64,000 bases of DNA, from positions 42,457-106,456 of the forward strand of contig JAIYDD010000190.1 of assembly GCA_027487675.1 (NCBI GenBank). The letters are read 5' to 3'. The DNA is from Acetobacteraceae bacterium (GTDB lineage Bacteria; Pseudomonadota; Alphaproteobacteria; Acetobacterales; Acetobacteraceae). Below are positions 47,476 to 64,000 of the stretch, in pieces. The notes below the pieces were generated by a model. The model searched no databases. It was not told the DNA's origin and worked only from the letters and a program-made list of their open reading frames with translations. Every line of letters starts with the position of its first letter. Positions within the stretch are counted from its first letter, which is position 1. The translations under genes and the position numbers were made by a program.

Positions 47476-48552
47476 CTACCAGGCCGGCGAAAGACGGGCG
47501 TCGTCCGGCAGGACGTTGCGCCGCGGCCGCAGCAGGTAGAGCCGCGCGAAGGCCGCCGCCGCCGCCGCCGTCAGCGCCGCGCGCTTGACGCCGCCGACGA
47601 CGCCGCCCTGCACCTTGGCGGCGTGGATGCCTTCCCCGATCCGGCGCAGGCGGTCCATGCCGCGCATGAAGGCGGGGTTGTCCACGTCGAGCGTCGCGGG
47701 GAAGACCTGGCGGCAGATCTGCTCAGTGATGGCGAAGACGCGGCGGTCATACTCCGTCGCATCCATGCCGAGCGCCTTGTGGAAGGCCGGCCGCGCATGG
47801 TCACGCACATACATCGTCGCGAAGACCGCGAGCTGGAAGAAGCGTGCCCAGTGGACGTTGACGCCCTTGAGCAGGTGCGGGTTCGCGCGCATCAGCAGCG
47901 CGAAGGCCTCACCATGACGGAACTCGTCGTTGCACCACTTCTCGAACCACTTGAAGATCGGGTGGATGCGCAGTTCCGGGTGCTTCTCGAACTGCCGGAA
48001 AATGGTGATGTAGCGGGCGTAGCCGATCTTCTCGGACAGGTAGGTGGCGTAGAAGATGAACTTCGGCTGGAAGTAGTGGTACTTCTTCGCCCGCGTCAGG
48101 AAGCCGAGGTCCACCCCGACGCCCATGTCCTTCAGCACGTCGTTGATGAAGCCCGCATGCCGGCTCTCATCGCGCGCCATCACGGCGAAGAGGTCCTTCA
48201 TGTCCGGGTTGGTCACGCGCTTCTTGATCTCGGCGTAGAGCACGCAGCCGGAGAATTCGGCGGTGACGGAGCTGACCAGGAATTCCAGGAATTCCTTCTG
48301 CAGCTCCTCCGGCAGCGACTTGATGTCGAAGGCGTCGAACTCGTCGGTGCGAACGAAATGGCCCTTGTTCGGGTCGGCGTGGAATTCCGCCATCAGCCGG
48401 TCCCACTCGGCGCGCACCGGCTCGACGTCGATCGCGTCCATCGCGGCGAAGTCGGTGGTGTAGAAGCGGGGGCTGAGGACGGTCTCGGTCAGCGCCTGGC
48501 GCGTGGTCTCGTTGGTCGGGTCCTTGCGCGGGGCGGGGGAGATCGCGTTCAT
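47476..48552 (-). CDS. acsF: aerobic Mg-protoporphyrin IX monomethyl ester cyclase
   Basis: [47 protein letters not shown]; diiron motifs [12 protein letters not shown] and [11 protein letters not shown]. Confidence 0.97.
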   Translation of the reverse strand: MNAISPAPRKDPTNETTRQALTETVLSPRFYTTDFAAMDAIDVEPVRAEWDRLMAEFHADPNKGHFVRTDEFDAFDIKSLPEELQKEFLEFLVSSVTAEFSGCVLYAEIKKRVTNPDMKDLFAVMARDESRHAGFINDVLKDMGVGVDLGFLTRAKKYHYFQPKFIFYATYLSEKIGYARYITIFRQFEKHPELRIHPIFKWFEKWCNDEFRHGEAFALLMRANPHLLKGVNVHWARFFQLAVFATMYVRDHARPAFHKALGMDATEYDRRVFAITEQICRQVFPATLDVDNPAFMRGMDRLRRIGEGIHAAKVQGGVVGGVKRAALTAAAAAAFARLYLLRPRRNVLPDDARLSPAW

Positions 48553-48869
48553 GCGGCCTCCTTCGGCTCGAAGCCGCAGTGATACAGTTCCGTCAGCTCG
48601 AAGATCGCCGACCATTGCGTCCAAAGCCGCTCGATCGGGTTGGCGCGGATCACGGTGGCCCGCGTCTCGAACACGCGCTTCTCGCCAAATTCCACGTGGT
48701 CGGGCGTATTGTGCACGATTACCCGGTCGCCCGGGCGCAGCTGCACGCCCTCGGGCACGGCATAGGCGTGGAAGTATTCCGCCGTGCGCTCGATCTCCAC
48801 TGTGCAGGGTACTTCCTCGGTGCGGTTGCGGCCGAAGATGACCCGGCCCACTCCCCAGTGGCCGTCCAT
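48549..48869 (-). CDS. small conserved photosynthesis-cluster protein between acsF and puhC
   Basis: 107 aa ([53 protein letters not shown]...) with ATGA overlap into acsF. Confidence 0.8.
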   Translation of the reverse strand: MDGHWGVGRVIFGRNRTEEVPCTVEIERTAEYFHAYAVPEGVQLRPGDRVIVHNTPDHVEFGEKRVFETRATVIRANPIERLWTQWSAIFELTELYHCGFEPKEAA

Positions 48870-48872
48870 CGT

Positions 48873-49322
48873 CTACTCCTCCTTTGATGCGAGCAGGCCC
48901 CGGAAGGTCTGCTGGTTGGTCTGGCCGAAGGCCGTCATCTCCACGATGCGGCCCGTCGCCGTGTCCTCGAGCGTCAGGCGCCCGTCGGCCCACGCCGTGA
49001 GCCGGAACGGCCGCTCCGGCCCGAGATCCTCGCGCTTCCTCTCGCGCGACAGCCCGCGCAGCGTGCCACGGACGAAGCCCGAGGTGCCAGGATCAAACAC
49101 CGCGACGCCGCGTCCATCGCGGGCATCGGTGGCGACCACCGCGCCGTCGGCGCGGTCGGCGAAGCGCAGTTCCCGCACCTGCAGGGCGGGCACGCCGGCC
49201 CGGGCCGGGTCGAGCGGGATGTCGCGGCGCATGGTGACCAGCACCATGGTCGCGGCGATGATGATGCCGACGCCCAGCGCCAGGGCTTTCGGCATCGCGG
49301 TCTGCGGGACGGCCTGGCTCAT
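48873..49322 (-). CDS. puhC: photosynthetic complex assembly protein PuhC
   Basis: Single N-terminal [50 protein letters not shown]; position between puhB and acsF. Confidence 0.9.
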   Translation of the reverse strand: MSQAVPQTAMPKALALGVGIIIAATMVLVTMRRDIPLDPARAGVPALQVRELRFADRADGAVVATDARDGRGVAVFDPGTSGFVRGTLRGLSRERKREDLGPERPFRLTAWADGRLTLEDTATGRIVEMTAFGQTNQQTFRGLLASKEE

Positions 49323-49345
49323 GGCGTTCTCCCCTCCGCCACGGG

Positions 49346-50017
49346 TCAGGCCATCGCTTCCGCCGGGCCCTTGCCCTGCGCCGCGGGGGCGGGGGCCAGG
49401 GGCGCGCGCGGTGCGGGCATGGCGGCCGAGGCGGCGAGCGCCCGGCCGAGGATCTGCGCCGCGGCGGCCGCGTCCGGCATGGCGCGCAGCATGGGCTGCG
49501 GCTTCAGCACGCGGAAGGACCGCGTGTAGGGCCACAGCACCATCCACGAGACGCGCTGGCCCGGCAGCAGCGTGAGCACGATGTCGCCGGTGCCGTCGCG
49601 GCGCATCGCCAGGCCCGCGCTCTCGATCACCGTGAAGGGGATGTTCACCGTCATCGGCAGGGCGACGCCGGTGCGCACCACCAGGCGGCGGTTGGTGACG
49701 GTGAAGATCGTCATCCGCGCCGAGGCCCAGGCGTAGCCACCCAGCAGCGCCAAAGGCAGGACCCCCAGCACCAGCAGCAGGGTGGCCCCCGAGATCGCCT
49801 GCTCGGTCGTCGCGCCGTCATGCGACAGCGCGAGATAGCGCCAGATGGCGAGCAGCGCGAAGTAGACGCCGATCGCGCGCAGGTGCATCGCCCGCAGCGC
49901 CACCCCGGTCCAGCGGGGCCGGCCCTGCCAGAGGATGTTCTCGCCGGGCGGAAGCTGGGCCGGAAGGCCGGGGACCGGCTCCAGGTCGTGCTCGGTGAAG
50001 GCGTTGCGGCTTGCCAT
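49346..50017 (-). CDS. puhB: photosynthetic complex assembly protein PuhB
   Basis: HDLEPVPGLPAQLPPGENILWQGRPRWTGVALRAMHLRAIGVYFA and PH-like domain; next to puhA. Confidence 0.93.
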   Translation of the reverse strand: MASRNAFTEHDLEPVPGLPAQLPPGENILWQGRPRWTGVALRAMHLRAIGVYFALLAIWRYLALSHDGATTEQAISGATLLLVLGVLPLALLGGYAWASARMTIFTVTNRRLVVRTGVALPMTVNIPFTVIESAGLAMRRDGTGDIVLTLLPGQRVSWMVLWPYTRSFRVLKPQPMLRAMPDAAAAAQILGRALAASAAMPAPRAPLAPAPAAQGKGPAEAMA

Positions 50018-50019
50018 GG

Positions 50020-50805
50020 TCAGACCAGCGGCTCGATCGCGTTCGGAGTGGAGTACAGCTCGGCGCCGCCGAAATAGGCGCTGACCTTGTCCTCCTCGAG
50101 CAGGGTGATCTGGTCGGGATGCTTCAGCGTCGGCGCGGCGAGGATCTGCGCCTCGTTCGCCACGTCGCAGCGCACCGGGCCCGCGCCGCTCCAGGCGACG
50201 ACGCCAAGCGGCATGACGACGCGCTTGTAGCCCGCGTTCATCTCCACCTCGACGTAGCGCAGCAGCACGTCGGACTTGTCGACCCAAAGGTCGACCACCA
50301 CGCCCACCACCTTGCGGTTCATGTCGAGCAAGGCGCGGCCGCGGATGTCGGTCTCGGGCGTCGAGACCTCCCAGCCGGGGGCGGCGCGCAGCGGGACGAT
50401 CTTGGGCACCGCGTCGTCCCAGGTGAGGTCCGGCGTGTCCGCGCGGTCGGCCCAGGCGGCCATGCCCACGCCGTCCTGCATGGGATCGCCCTTCGGGACG
50501 AAGGAGGAGCCAGGATAGGCGTCATAGGGCTCCAGCACGCCGCGCACGTCGCGCTCGGCCTTCTTCGCGTCCGGTGCGACGACCGTGCCGTGGCCGTGCG
50601 GCAGCTTGAAGAGCTTGGGCTCGGGCGTCGCCGGGAAGCCCTCGATCGGGTAGCGCAGCGGCCGGTCTGGGCGGTCGGAGACCAGCGGATAGCCCTCGCG
50701 CTTGCCTTCCCGGTGCAGCCACAGCACCAGGACGAAGAAGAAGACGAAGAAGGCGTAGAGCGACAGGGCGGCGATGTCCTGGAATGCACTCGTTGGCGCC
50801 TGCAT
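50020..50805 (-). CDS. puhA: photosynthetic reaction center H subunit
   Basis: LREGKREGYPL-type region HREGKREGYPLVSDRPDRPLRYPIEGFPATPEPKLFKLPHGHGTV. Confidence 0.97.
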   Translation of the reverse strand: MQAPTSAFQDIAALSLYAFFVFFFVLVLWLHREGKREGYPLVSDRPDRPLRYPIEGFPATPEPKLFKLPHGHGTVVAPDAKKAERDVRGVLEPYDAYPGSSFVPKGDPMQDGVGMAAWADRADTPDLTWDDAVPKIVPLRAAPGWEVSTPETDIRGRALLDMNRKVVGVVVDLWVDKSDVLLRYVEVEMNAGYKRVVMPLGVVAWSGAGPVRCDVANEAQILAAPTLKHPDQITLLEEDKVSAYFGGAELYSTPNAIEPLV

Positions 50806-50824
50806 GGCGAACCTCCGCGACGCG

Positions 50825-52264
50825 TCAGACGTGGGCGGACCCGGCGAAGCCGGACCCGTGGGATGGCCGTTCCGCGGCGCGTCCCCTCGCCTGGACGAGG
50901 GGGCCGAAGACGGCCAGGGTGGTGAAGAGCAGCGCGATCTCGATCGTGTAGACCGCGACGTAGCCGGAGGCGGGGCCGGCGAAGGCATCGCCGAGCAGCG
51001 CCTGGATGCCGGGCAGCGCGAGCCCGTCGCGCACCAGGCCGCCGAAGGCGATGGCGAGCCCGGCCGCGGTGGCCTGCACCGCGCCCCAGGTGCCGAGCGC
51101 GAGCCCGACCTGGTCGGCCGGCGCGTGGCGCATGCAGGCGGTCAGCGTCGCATGGGTGAACAGCCCGCCGCCGAGCCCGATCATCGCCGCGCCCGCCGCG
51201 AAGAACAGCACCGATTGCAACGGGCCTGCGAAGATCACGAAGACGAAGGCGAAGATGCCGAGCAGGCCGCCATAGGCCGCGAGCCGGTGCGGATCGACGC
51301 CGCGGGAGAGCCACAGGGCGCCGCCCAGGAAGCCGATCGCCTGGCCGCCCGCGAGCAGCGCCGACAGCGCCGTTGTCGCGCCGACGCCGAGCCCGAGCAC
51401 CTCTCCGCCATAGGGTTCCAGCAGCACGTCCTGCATCGCGAAACCCGCGGTGCCGAGGCCGGCCGCGAGCAGCCGGCGCGCCCAGGGCCCCTGCGCCGCC
51501 AGCATGCGCAGCGAGGCCACGAAACCCGGATCGCCGTCCTCACGCCCCTTGGTGCGGCCGGGATCACGCGCTTCCTGCTTCCAGACCGCGACCAGGTTCA
51601 GCACCAGCGTCGCCGCGGCGCAGCCCTGGATCACCTGGATCAGCTTGAGCTGGGAGAAATCCGCCAGCAGCAGGCCGAACACCACCGCCGTCACGACCAT
51701 CCCCGCCAGCAGCATCAGCGAGAGCAGCGCCACCACGTTGGGCTGCGCGCGCCGCGGCGCGAGGTCCGTGGCCAGCGCGAGACCCACCGTCTGCACGGTG
51801 TGCATCCCGGCGCCCACCATCAGGAAGGCGATGGCGGCGGAAAGCTGGGCGACCCAGGGCGGCGCCCAGGTGTCGCCCGACAGCACGATCAGCGCGAAGG
51901 GCATCATCGCCAGCCCGCCGAACTGGATGATCGTGCCGAGCCAGAGATAGGGCACCCGCCGCCAGCCGAGCAAGGAGCGGTAGTGGTCCGACTTGAAGCC
52001 GATGAGCGCGCGCACGGGGGCGAAGACCAGCGGCAGCGCCAGCATGGCCGCAACCAGGCCGGCGGAGACGCCGAGCTCCACGATCATCACCCGGTTCAGC
52101 GTGCCGATCAGCAGCACCGCCGACATGCCGACCGATATCTGGAACAGCGAGAGCCGCAGCAGCCGCGACATCGGCAGCTCGGCCGAGGCGGCTTCCGCGA
52201 AGGGCAGGAAGCTCGACCCGGCCGACTGCCACAGGCGGATGATGCGGCGCTCGAGCCCGGTCAT
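50825..52264 (-). CDS. lhaA: LH1 assembly / PucC-family MFS protein
   Basis: LFQISVGMSAVLLIGTLNRVMIVELGVSAGLVAAMLALPLVFAPVRALIGFKSDHYRSLLGWRRVPYLW. Confidence 0.93.
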   Translation of the reverse strand: MTGLERRIIRLWQSAGSSFLPFAEAASAELPMSRLLRLSLFQISVGMSAVLLIGTLNRVMIVELGVSAGLVAAMLALPLVFAPVRALIGFKSDHYRSLLGWRRVPYLWLGTIIQFGGLAMMPFALIVLSGDTWAPPWVAQLSAAIAFLMVGAGMHTVQTVGLALATDLAPRRAQPNVVALLSLMLLAGMVVTAVVFGLLLADFSQLKLIQVIQGCAAATLVLNLVAVWKQEARDPGRTKGREDGDPGFVASLRMLAAQGPWARRLLAAGLGTAGFAMQDVLLEPYGGEVLGLGVGATTALSALLAGGQAIGFLGGALWLSRGVDPHRLAAYGGLLGIFAFVFVIFAGPLQSVLFFAAGAAMIGLGGGLFTHATLTACMRHAPADQVGLALGTWGAVQATAAGLAIAFGGLVRDGLALPGIQALLGDAFAGPASGYVAVYTIEIALLFTTLAVFGPLVQARGRAAERPSHGSGFAGSAHV

Positions 52265-52961
52265 GGCCGGCGGAGCTCCAGCGCGTGCGAGGTGTAGAAG
52301 CCGCGGGAGACTCGGCGGTCATGGCCAGGGCGCCAATCCCTGAGGCCGGGCTCGGCGGCCAGCAGGCGACGCAGCTTGCCCTCCCCCACCGGGACGATCG
52401 CAGGCGCGCGGTCGCCGCGCGGGAAGAAGCGGCCGACGCCATGCATGGCGGCCAGCAGCGGCGTCCGCGGCGGAAAGGTGAAGGCGATGGAGCGCAGCGT
52501 GCGCGCGGCCAGCCCCGCCAACGCGCCGGCCACGTCCTCCGGCTGGTAGTGGATCAGGCTGTCCATCGCGACCACGTGGTCAAAGCCGCCGAAGCCATGG
52601 TCGAGCATGTCGCCCACCTGGAAGTCGACGCGGCCGCGCAGCTCGAGCCCCGCCGCGCGGTCATGCGCCAGGCCGATCAGGGTGGGGGAGATGTCCACCG
52701 CCAGCACATCGGCGCCGCGCCGCGCCGCCTCGATCGCCAGCGCTCCTGTGCCGCAGCCGGCATCGAGCAGGCGAAGGCCGGTCATGTCGGCGGGCAGCCA
52801 GGACAGCAGCGTGCCGCGCATCGCGTCCCGCCCCGCGCGTACCGTGGCGCGGATGCCGCTGACCGGCGCGTCGGAGGTGAGCCGTTCCCAGGCGCGCGCC
52901 GCGGTGCGGTCGAAATAGGCCAGCAGCTCGCCGCGGCGCGTCTCGTAGGTCAGGGTGGGCA

Positions 52962-52962
<1 letters not shown>
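52261..52962 (-). CDS. bchM: Mg-protoporphyrin IX methyltransferase
   Basis: YFDRTAARAWERLTSDAPVSGIRATVRAGRDAMR, RLLDAGCGTGALAIEAARRGADVLAVDIS. Confidence 0.96.
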
Positions 52963-57482
<4,520 letters not shown>

Positions 57483-57511
<29 letters not shown>

Positions 57512-59081
57512 ACAGGGTCTCGACCGTGATGGTTGCGATGCCGCGGTCCTGGGCGAACCGCTCGGTGTTGCGGCGAGCCTTGCCGCGCACGAAGAAGGGG
57601 ATCTTGCGAAGCTCCTCCTCCGCATCCTTGCCCCAGGCCACAGGGCCGCCCGCGACGGCGTGGGGAGTCACCGTCGCGGGCGCGGGCACAGGCTGTGCCA
57701 GAGGCACGACCTCACTGCCCAGCTCGAGAGGCACGCGCGCACCGGCACCGAGGTGCGAGGCGCGGGCCTCGTCATGGAATTCGAAATCCTCGCGGAACAT
57801 GGAGAGCAGGTGCTCCTCCAGCCCCATCACCAGCGGGTGGACCCAGCTGTCGAAGATCACGTTGGCGCCTTCCACCCCCATCTGCGGGGAGTGGCGGGCG
57901 GGGAAGTCCTGCACATGCACGGGCGCCGAGATCACCGCGCAGGCGATGCCGAGGCGCTTGGCGATGTGGCGCTCCATCTGCGTGCCGAGCACGAGTTCCG
58001 GCTGCACGGCCTGGATGGCGCGTTCGACCTCGAGGTAGTCCTCAGTGATCAGCGGCTCGACGCCGTGGCGCTTCGCCGCCTCCCGCACCTCGCGGGCGAA
58101 TTCGCGGGAATAGGTGCCGAGGCCGACGACCTCGAAACCGAGCTCGGCGGCAGCGACTCGGGCGGCGGCCACCGCATGCGTCGCGTCGCCGAAGATGAAG
58201 ACGCGCTTGCCGGTGAGATAGGTGCTGTCCACGGAGCGCGAGTACCAGGGCAGGCGGAGCCGATCGTCCTCGGCAGGCAGCGCGACGCCGGCGAGCTGGG
58301 CGACCTCGGCGCAGAAATCGCGCGTGGCGCCGACGCCGATCGGCGTGACCGTCGTGTGCGGCTGGCCGAAGCTGCGCTTCAGCCAGGACGCGGCCTGGCC
58401 GGCGATCTCGGGGTAGAGCACCACGTTGAACTCGGCCTCGCCGAGTCGCGCGATGTCGGCGGGCGTGGCGCCGAGAGGCGCGACCACGTTCACCTCGATG
58501 CCCATCGCTTCGACGAGGCGGCGCACCTCCGCGACGTCGTCGCGATGGCGGAAGCCGAGTGCTGCGGGGCCGAGGACGTTGCAGCGCGGCTTCGCACCCT
58601 CCGCGCGCGGCGCGCGGCGCGTGCCGGGGGCCGGGAGGTGCGGCGTGCAGCAGGCGCGGACGATCTGGTAGAAGGTCTCCGACGCGCCCCAGTTCTCCTT
58701 GCGCTGGTAGGACGGCAGTTCCAGCGGCACGACGGGGATGGACAGGCCGAGCGTCTTGGCAAGGCCGCCCGGATCGTCCTGGATCAGCTCCGCCGTGCAG
58801 GAGGCGCCGACCAGCAGAAGCTGCGGCTGGAAGCGCGCGCAGGCGTCGCGGGCGGCTTCCTTGAACAGCTCCGCCGTGTCGCCGCCCAGGTCGCGTGCCT
58901 GGAAGGTGGTGTAGGTGACGGGCGGGCGCTTGGCGCGCCGCTCGATCATGGTGAACAGGAGGTCCGCATAGGTGTCGCCCTGCGGCGCGTGCAGCACGTA
59001 ATGCACGCCCTCCATCGCGGTGGCGATGCGCATGGCGCCCACATGGGGCGGGCCTTCATAGGTCCAGACGGCGAGCTGCAT
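57483..59081 (-). CDS. bchB: dark-operative protochlorophyllide reductase subunit B
   Basis: [49 protein letters not shown]. Confidence 0.97.
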
Positions 59082-59087
59082 GGCCGG

Positions 59088-61115
<2,028 letters not shown>

Positions 61116-61136
61116 CTATCGGTCGCCCGCCACGAG

Positions 61137-61170
61137 TGTCAAGCGCGATTGACGTAAATCGGGATTGACA
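61137..61170. promoter_or_regulatory. overlapping PpsR-like boxes upstream of aerR/ppaA
   Basis: TGT-N12-ACG (61137-61154) and CGT-N12-ACA (61153-61170), each one mismatch from consensus. Confidence 0.4.
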
Positions 61171-61208
61171 GCTGGCGGGATGGGGAATGATGGTTGGGGC
61201 GGGAGCGG

Positions 61209-62168
61209 ATGATGACCTCGAAACACATGTCGGCTGAACCGCAGGCAGGCGATTACGGACAGGCCCCCCAGGGCCAGGCCGGCGCTTTCGCCAGCGGCTT
61301 CGCCTTCGATGGCGGCCTGGGGATTGGGCTCGCGAGCGATGCGGCCATCGCCGCCTATCCGCCGCGCGGCGGATCGGCGCGTGAGGTTGAGCGGCGGCGG
61401 CTGGCGCTGCTGGCGCGCACCCTGGAATCGGAGGTGATCCCGCGCCTGCTGCTGTCACGCCGCGATGACGGCCTGGCGATGGACCCGATGGACGCCGCCG
61501 CGCCGGCGCCGGAGGACATAGAGGCCATGGTCTGCCTGGTCATGGCCGGCGACCTGGAAGCCGCATCGGCCAGCATCGGCGCCTTGCAGGGCCGCGGCAT
61601 CCCGATCGAGCGCATCTACCTGGATGTCCTGGCCCCAGTTGCGCGGCGGCTGGGCGAGATGTGGGAAGCGGACCGCTGCGACTTCACCACCGTCACCGTC
61701 GGCCTCTGCTGCCTGCAGCAGGTGGTGCTGGCCAACAGCCATGCCTTCCGCCCGCGCCCTGGCCGCCCGGGCGATGGACGGCGCGTGTTGCTCTGCCCGG
61801 TGCCCGGCGAACAGCACAGCTTCGGCCTGCTGATGGTGGGCGAGTTCTTCCGCCGCCAGGGCTGGGAGGTGGCGAGCGGCACCGGAGCCTCGGCGCGGGA
61901 AGTGGTGGCGCTGGTGCGCAAGCAATGGTTCGCCACCATCGGCTTCTCGATGGCCTGCGAGGAAAAGCTGGATGCGCTGGCCTGCCTCATCCGCGACGTG
62001 CGCCGCACCTCACGCAACCCGCGGATCGGCGTGCTGGTCGGCGGCAAGGCCTTCAGCGACCGGCCGGAACTCGTGGCACTGGTCGGGGCCGATGCGACGG
62101 CCATGGATGGTCAGCAGGCGACCTTGAAGGCGGAAACGCTTCTCGCGCTTCTTTCGCGGGACGAATGA
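61209..62168 (+). CDS. aerR: PpaA/AerR-type B12-binding-domain antirepressor
   Basis: B12-binding fold LCPVPGEQHSFGLLMVGEFFRRQGWEVASGTGASAREVVALVRKQWFATIGFSMAC; directly upstream of ppsR. Confidence 0.9.
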   Translation: MMTSKHMSAEPQAGDYGQAPQGQAGAFASGFAFDGGLGIGLASDAAIAAYPPRGGSAREVERRRLALLARTLESEVIPRLLLSRRDDGLAMDPMDAAAPAPEDIEAMVCLVMAGDLEAASASIGALQGRGIPIERIYLDVLAPVARRLGEMWEADRCDFTTVTVGLCCLQQVVLANSHAFRPRPGRPGDGRRVLLCPVPGEQHSFGLLMVGEFFRRQGWEVASGTGASAREVVALVRKQWFATIGFSMACEEKLDALACLIRDVRRTSRNPRIGVLVGGKAFSDRPELVALVGADATAMDGQQATLKAETLLALLSRDE

Positions 62169-62277
62169 GGCGGCCGCCGTCATGGCGGGGCGCCGGGCTG
62201 CGATGACCTGGAATGTGCTGGTGGCCAGGAGGGTGGTCTTGGGAAGGGGTCCCTTGGGATGAAGGACGGGATGCCTC

Positions 62278-63696
62278 GTGAAAGCGTTCAAAGCGCCCAG
62301 GACGTCGGTGGGACAGCTGGATGCGGATGCGGCGGCCACGCTGCTCACCGCCGCGGCGGACCTGGCGCTCGTGCTTGACGAAGGCGGCTCGATCCGGGAC
62401 GTCGCCTTCGGCAGCGACGAGCTTGCCCGCGACCTCGGCGGCGCCGAGGGCTGGGTCGGCCGCCCCTGGATCGAGACCGTCGCCAAGGACAGCCGCCTCA
62501 AGGTCGAGGCGCTGCTGGGCACCCGTGCCCAGCAGGATGCGCCGCGCTGGCGGCACGTGAACCACCTGTCGGGCGAAGGCGCGGCCCTGCCGATCCTGTG
62601 CGCCGTCGCGCAGGTGGGCGATGCCGGGCGCCGCGTGGTGTTCGGCCGCGATCTCCGCCCCATCTCGCAGTTGCAGCAGCGCCTGGTCGAGGTGCAGCAA
62701 TCGATGGAGCGCGACTATTCGCGCCTGCGCCAGGCCGAGACGCGCTATCGCCTGCTGTTCCAGCTGGCCGCCGACCCCGTGCTGATCGTCGATGGCGAGT
62801 CGCTGCGGGTGCTGGAAGCCAACCCGGCCGCGCAATCGCTGCTCGGCCGCACCGCACGGCGGCTGCCGGGCCGCGCCGTGCAGGACATCTTCGCCGCCGA
62901 GGACCGCCAGGCGCTGCAGGCCTTGCTTGCCACGCTGCGCAGCGCCGGCCGCGCGGAGGACCTGCAGGCGCGGATCGAAGGCGGCACCAGCGTCACCGCC
63001 TCGGCCCTCACCTTCCGCCAGGAAGGCGGCGTGCTGTTCCTGATCCGCCTGCGCGTCGCCGACGGCGCGCAGGGCGCCCTGCCCGACGCGCGCCAGCGCC
63101 TTCTGAAGGTCGTGGACGGCGTGCCCGACGCCTTCGTCGTGACCGATGCCGAGGCGCGGATCATCACCGCCAACGCCGCCTTCCTCGACATGGTGCAGCT
63201 GACCAGCGAGGAGCAGGCGCGCGGCGAGCCGCTGGAGCGCTGGCTCGGCCGGCAGGGCGTGGAGCTCGAGGTGCTTTTGGCGACGCTGCGCAACCGCGGC
63301 TCCGTCCGGCTCTACGCCAGCACGCTGCGCGGCGACCTCGGCGGGGTCACGGATGTCGAGATCTCCGCCGTTGCGGTGCTGCACGGGGAGCAGCAGAGCT
63401 TCGGCTTCTCGATGCGCGACATCGGCCCGCGCGCCCGTCCGCCGCGCCACAACGAAGGCACGACGCGTTCCGTCGAGCAGCTGACCGAGCTGATCGGCCG
63501 CGTGCCGTTGAAGGACCTGGTCCGGGAAGCGACCGATGCGATCGAGCGGCTCTGCATCGAGGCGGCGCTCGAACTCACCGGCGACAACCGCGCCTCGGCG
63601 GCCGAGATGCTCGGCCTGTCGCGGCAGAGCCTCTACGTGAAGCTGCGCCGCTACGGCCTGGGCGACCTGGCCGGCGAGGACAATGCGGAAGGCTGA
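62278..63696 (+). CDS. ppsR: PpsR/CrtJ transcriptional regulator (copy 2, aerR-linked, HTH cysteine present; GTG start)
   Basis: PAS domains plus HTH IERLCIEAALELTGDNRASAAEMLGLSRQSLYVKLRRYGL. Confidence 0.95.
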   Translation: MKAFKAPRTSVGQLDADAAATLLTAAADLALVLDEGGSIRDVAFGSDELARDLGGAEGWVGRPWIETVAKDSRLKVEALLGTRAQQDAPRWRHVNHLSGEGAALPILCAVAQVGDAGRRVVFGRDLRPISQLQQRLVEVQQSMERDYSRLRQAETRYRLLFQLAADPVLIVDGESLRVLEANPAAQSLLGRTARRLPGRAVQDIFAAEDRQALQALLATLRSAGRAEDLQARIEGGTSVTASALTFRQEGGVLFLIRLRVADGAQGALPDARQRLLKVVDGVPDAFVVTDAEARIITANAAFLDMVQLTSEEQARGEPLERWLGRQGVELEVLLATLRNRGSVRLYASTLRGDLGGVTDVEISAVAVLHGEQQSFGFSMRDIGPRARPPRHNEGTTRSVEQLTELIGRVPLKDLVREATDAIERLCIEAALELTGDNRASAAEMLGLSRQSLYVKLRRYGLGDLAGEDNAEG

Positions 63697-63703
63697 CCCG
63701 GGC

Positions 63704-64000
63704 ATGTCCGCGCATCTCCCCTCCCCCACGCTGCCCGCCGTGCCGCGCCCCGCGGTGGTGCTGGAGCTGCTGAAGCCGATCACCTGGTTTCCGCCGATGT
63801 GGGCCTTCGGCTGCGGCGTCGTCGCCTCCGGCGCCTTCTGGCAGAACTGGCACCTGGCGCTGATCGGCATCGTGCTGGCGGGGCCGCTGGTCTGCGGGAT
63901 GAGCCAGGCGGTGAACGACTGGTTCGACCGCCATGTGGACGCGATCAACGAGCCGAACCGGCCGATTCCCTCGGGGCGGATGCCGGGGCGGTGGGGGCTC
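63704..64000 (+). CDS. bchG: bacteriochlorophyll synthase, N-terminal part (truncated by window edge)
   Basis: VVLELLKPITWFPPMWAFGCGVVASG...CGMSQAVNDWFDRHVDAINEPNRPIPSGRMPGRWGL. Confidence 0.96.
   Translation, partial: MSAHLPSPTLPAVPRPAVVLELLKPITWFPPMWAFGCGVVASGAFWQNWHLALIGIVLAGPLVCGMSQAVNDWFDRHVDAINEPNRPIPSGRMPGRWGL

Overview
This window carries most of a photosynthesis gene cluster (PGC) from a high-GC alphaproteobacterium. Family-level protein resemblance suggests an Acetobacteraceae-like aerobic anoxygenic phototroph, but taxonomy is inferred, not proven. The left ~12 kb is ordinary chromosome: GST, glyoxalase II, a PHA module (phaA, PHA-synthase-like hydrolase, repeat-rich partner ORF, phaR), and a monooxygenase. 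From ~12 kb to the right edge the PGC runs: bphO-bphP-ppsR, crtD-crtC, ATP-grasp and P450, a DUF2306-like membrane protein and a second crtD, crtI, pufBALMC, bchXYZ, bchC, crtF, crtE, bchJ, bchE, crtB, bchO, bchD, bchI, hemA, puhE, acsF, a small ORF, puhC, puhB, puhA, lhaA, bchM, bchL, bchH, bchB, bchN, bchF, aerR/ppaA, a second ppsR, and the start of bchG. Points worth follow-up: (1) a divergent P450 / DUF2306-like / crtD2 / ATP-grasp module whose promoter has the same two-box, 8-bp-spaced PpsR-like layout as the bchC promoter; (2) a cysteine-free PpsR in an operon with a kinase-less bacteriophytochrome and heme oxygenase, alongside a distant cysteine-containing PpsR next to AerR/PpaA; (3) several dispersed palindromic repeat elements, including a hairpin array flanked by 15-bp direct repeats and a 24-bp inverted-repeat-bounded element; (4) a long out-of-frame overlap between a PHA-synthase-like gene and a repeat-rich ORF. 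All calls come from reading the translations and bases; no database search was run.
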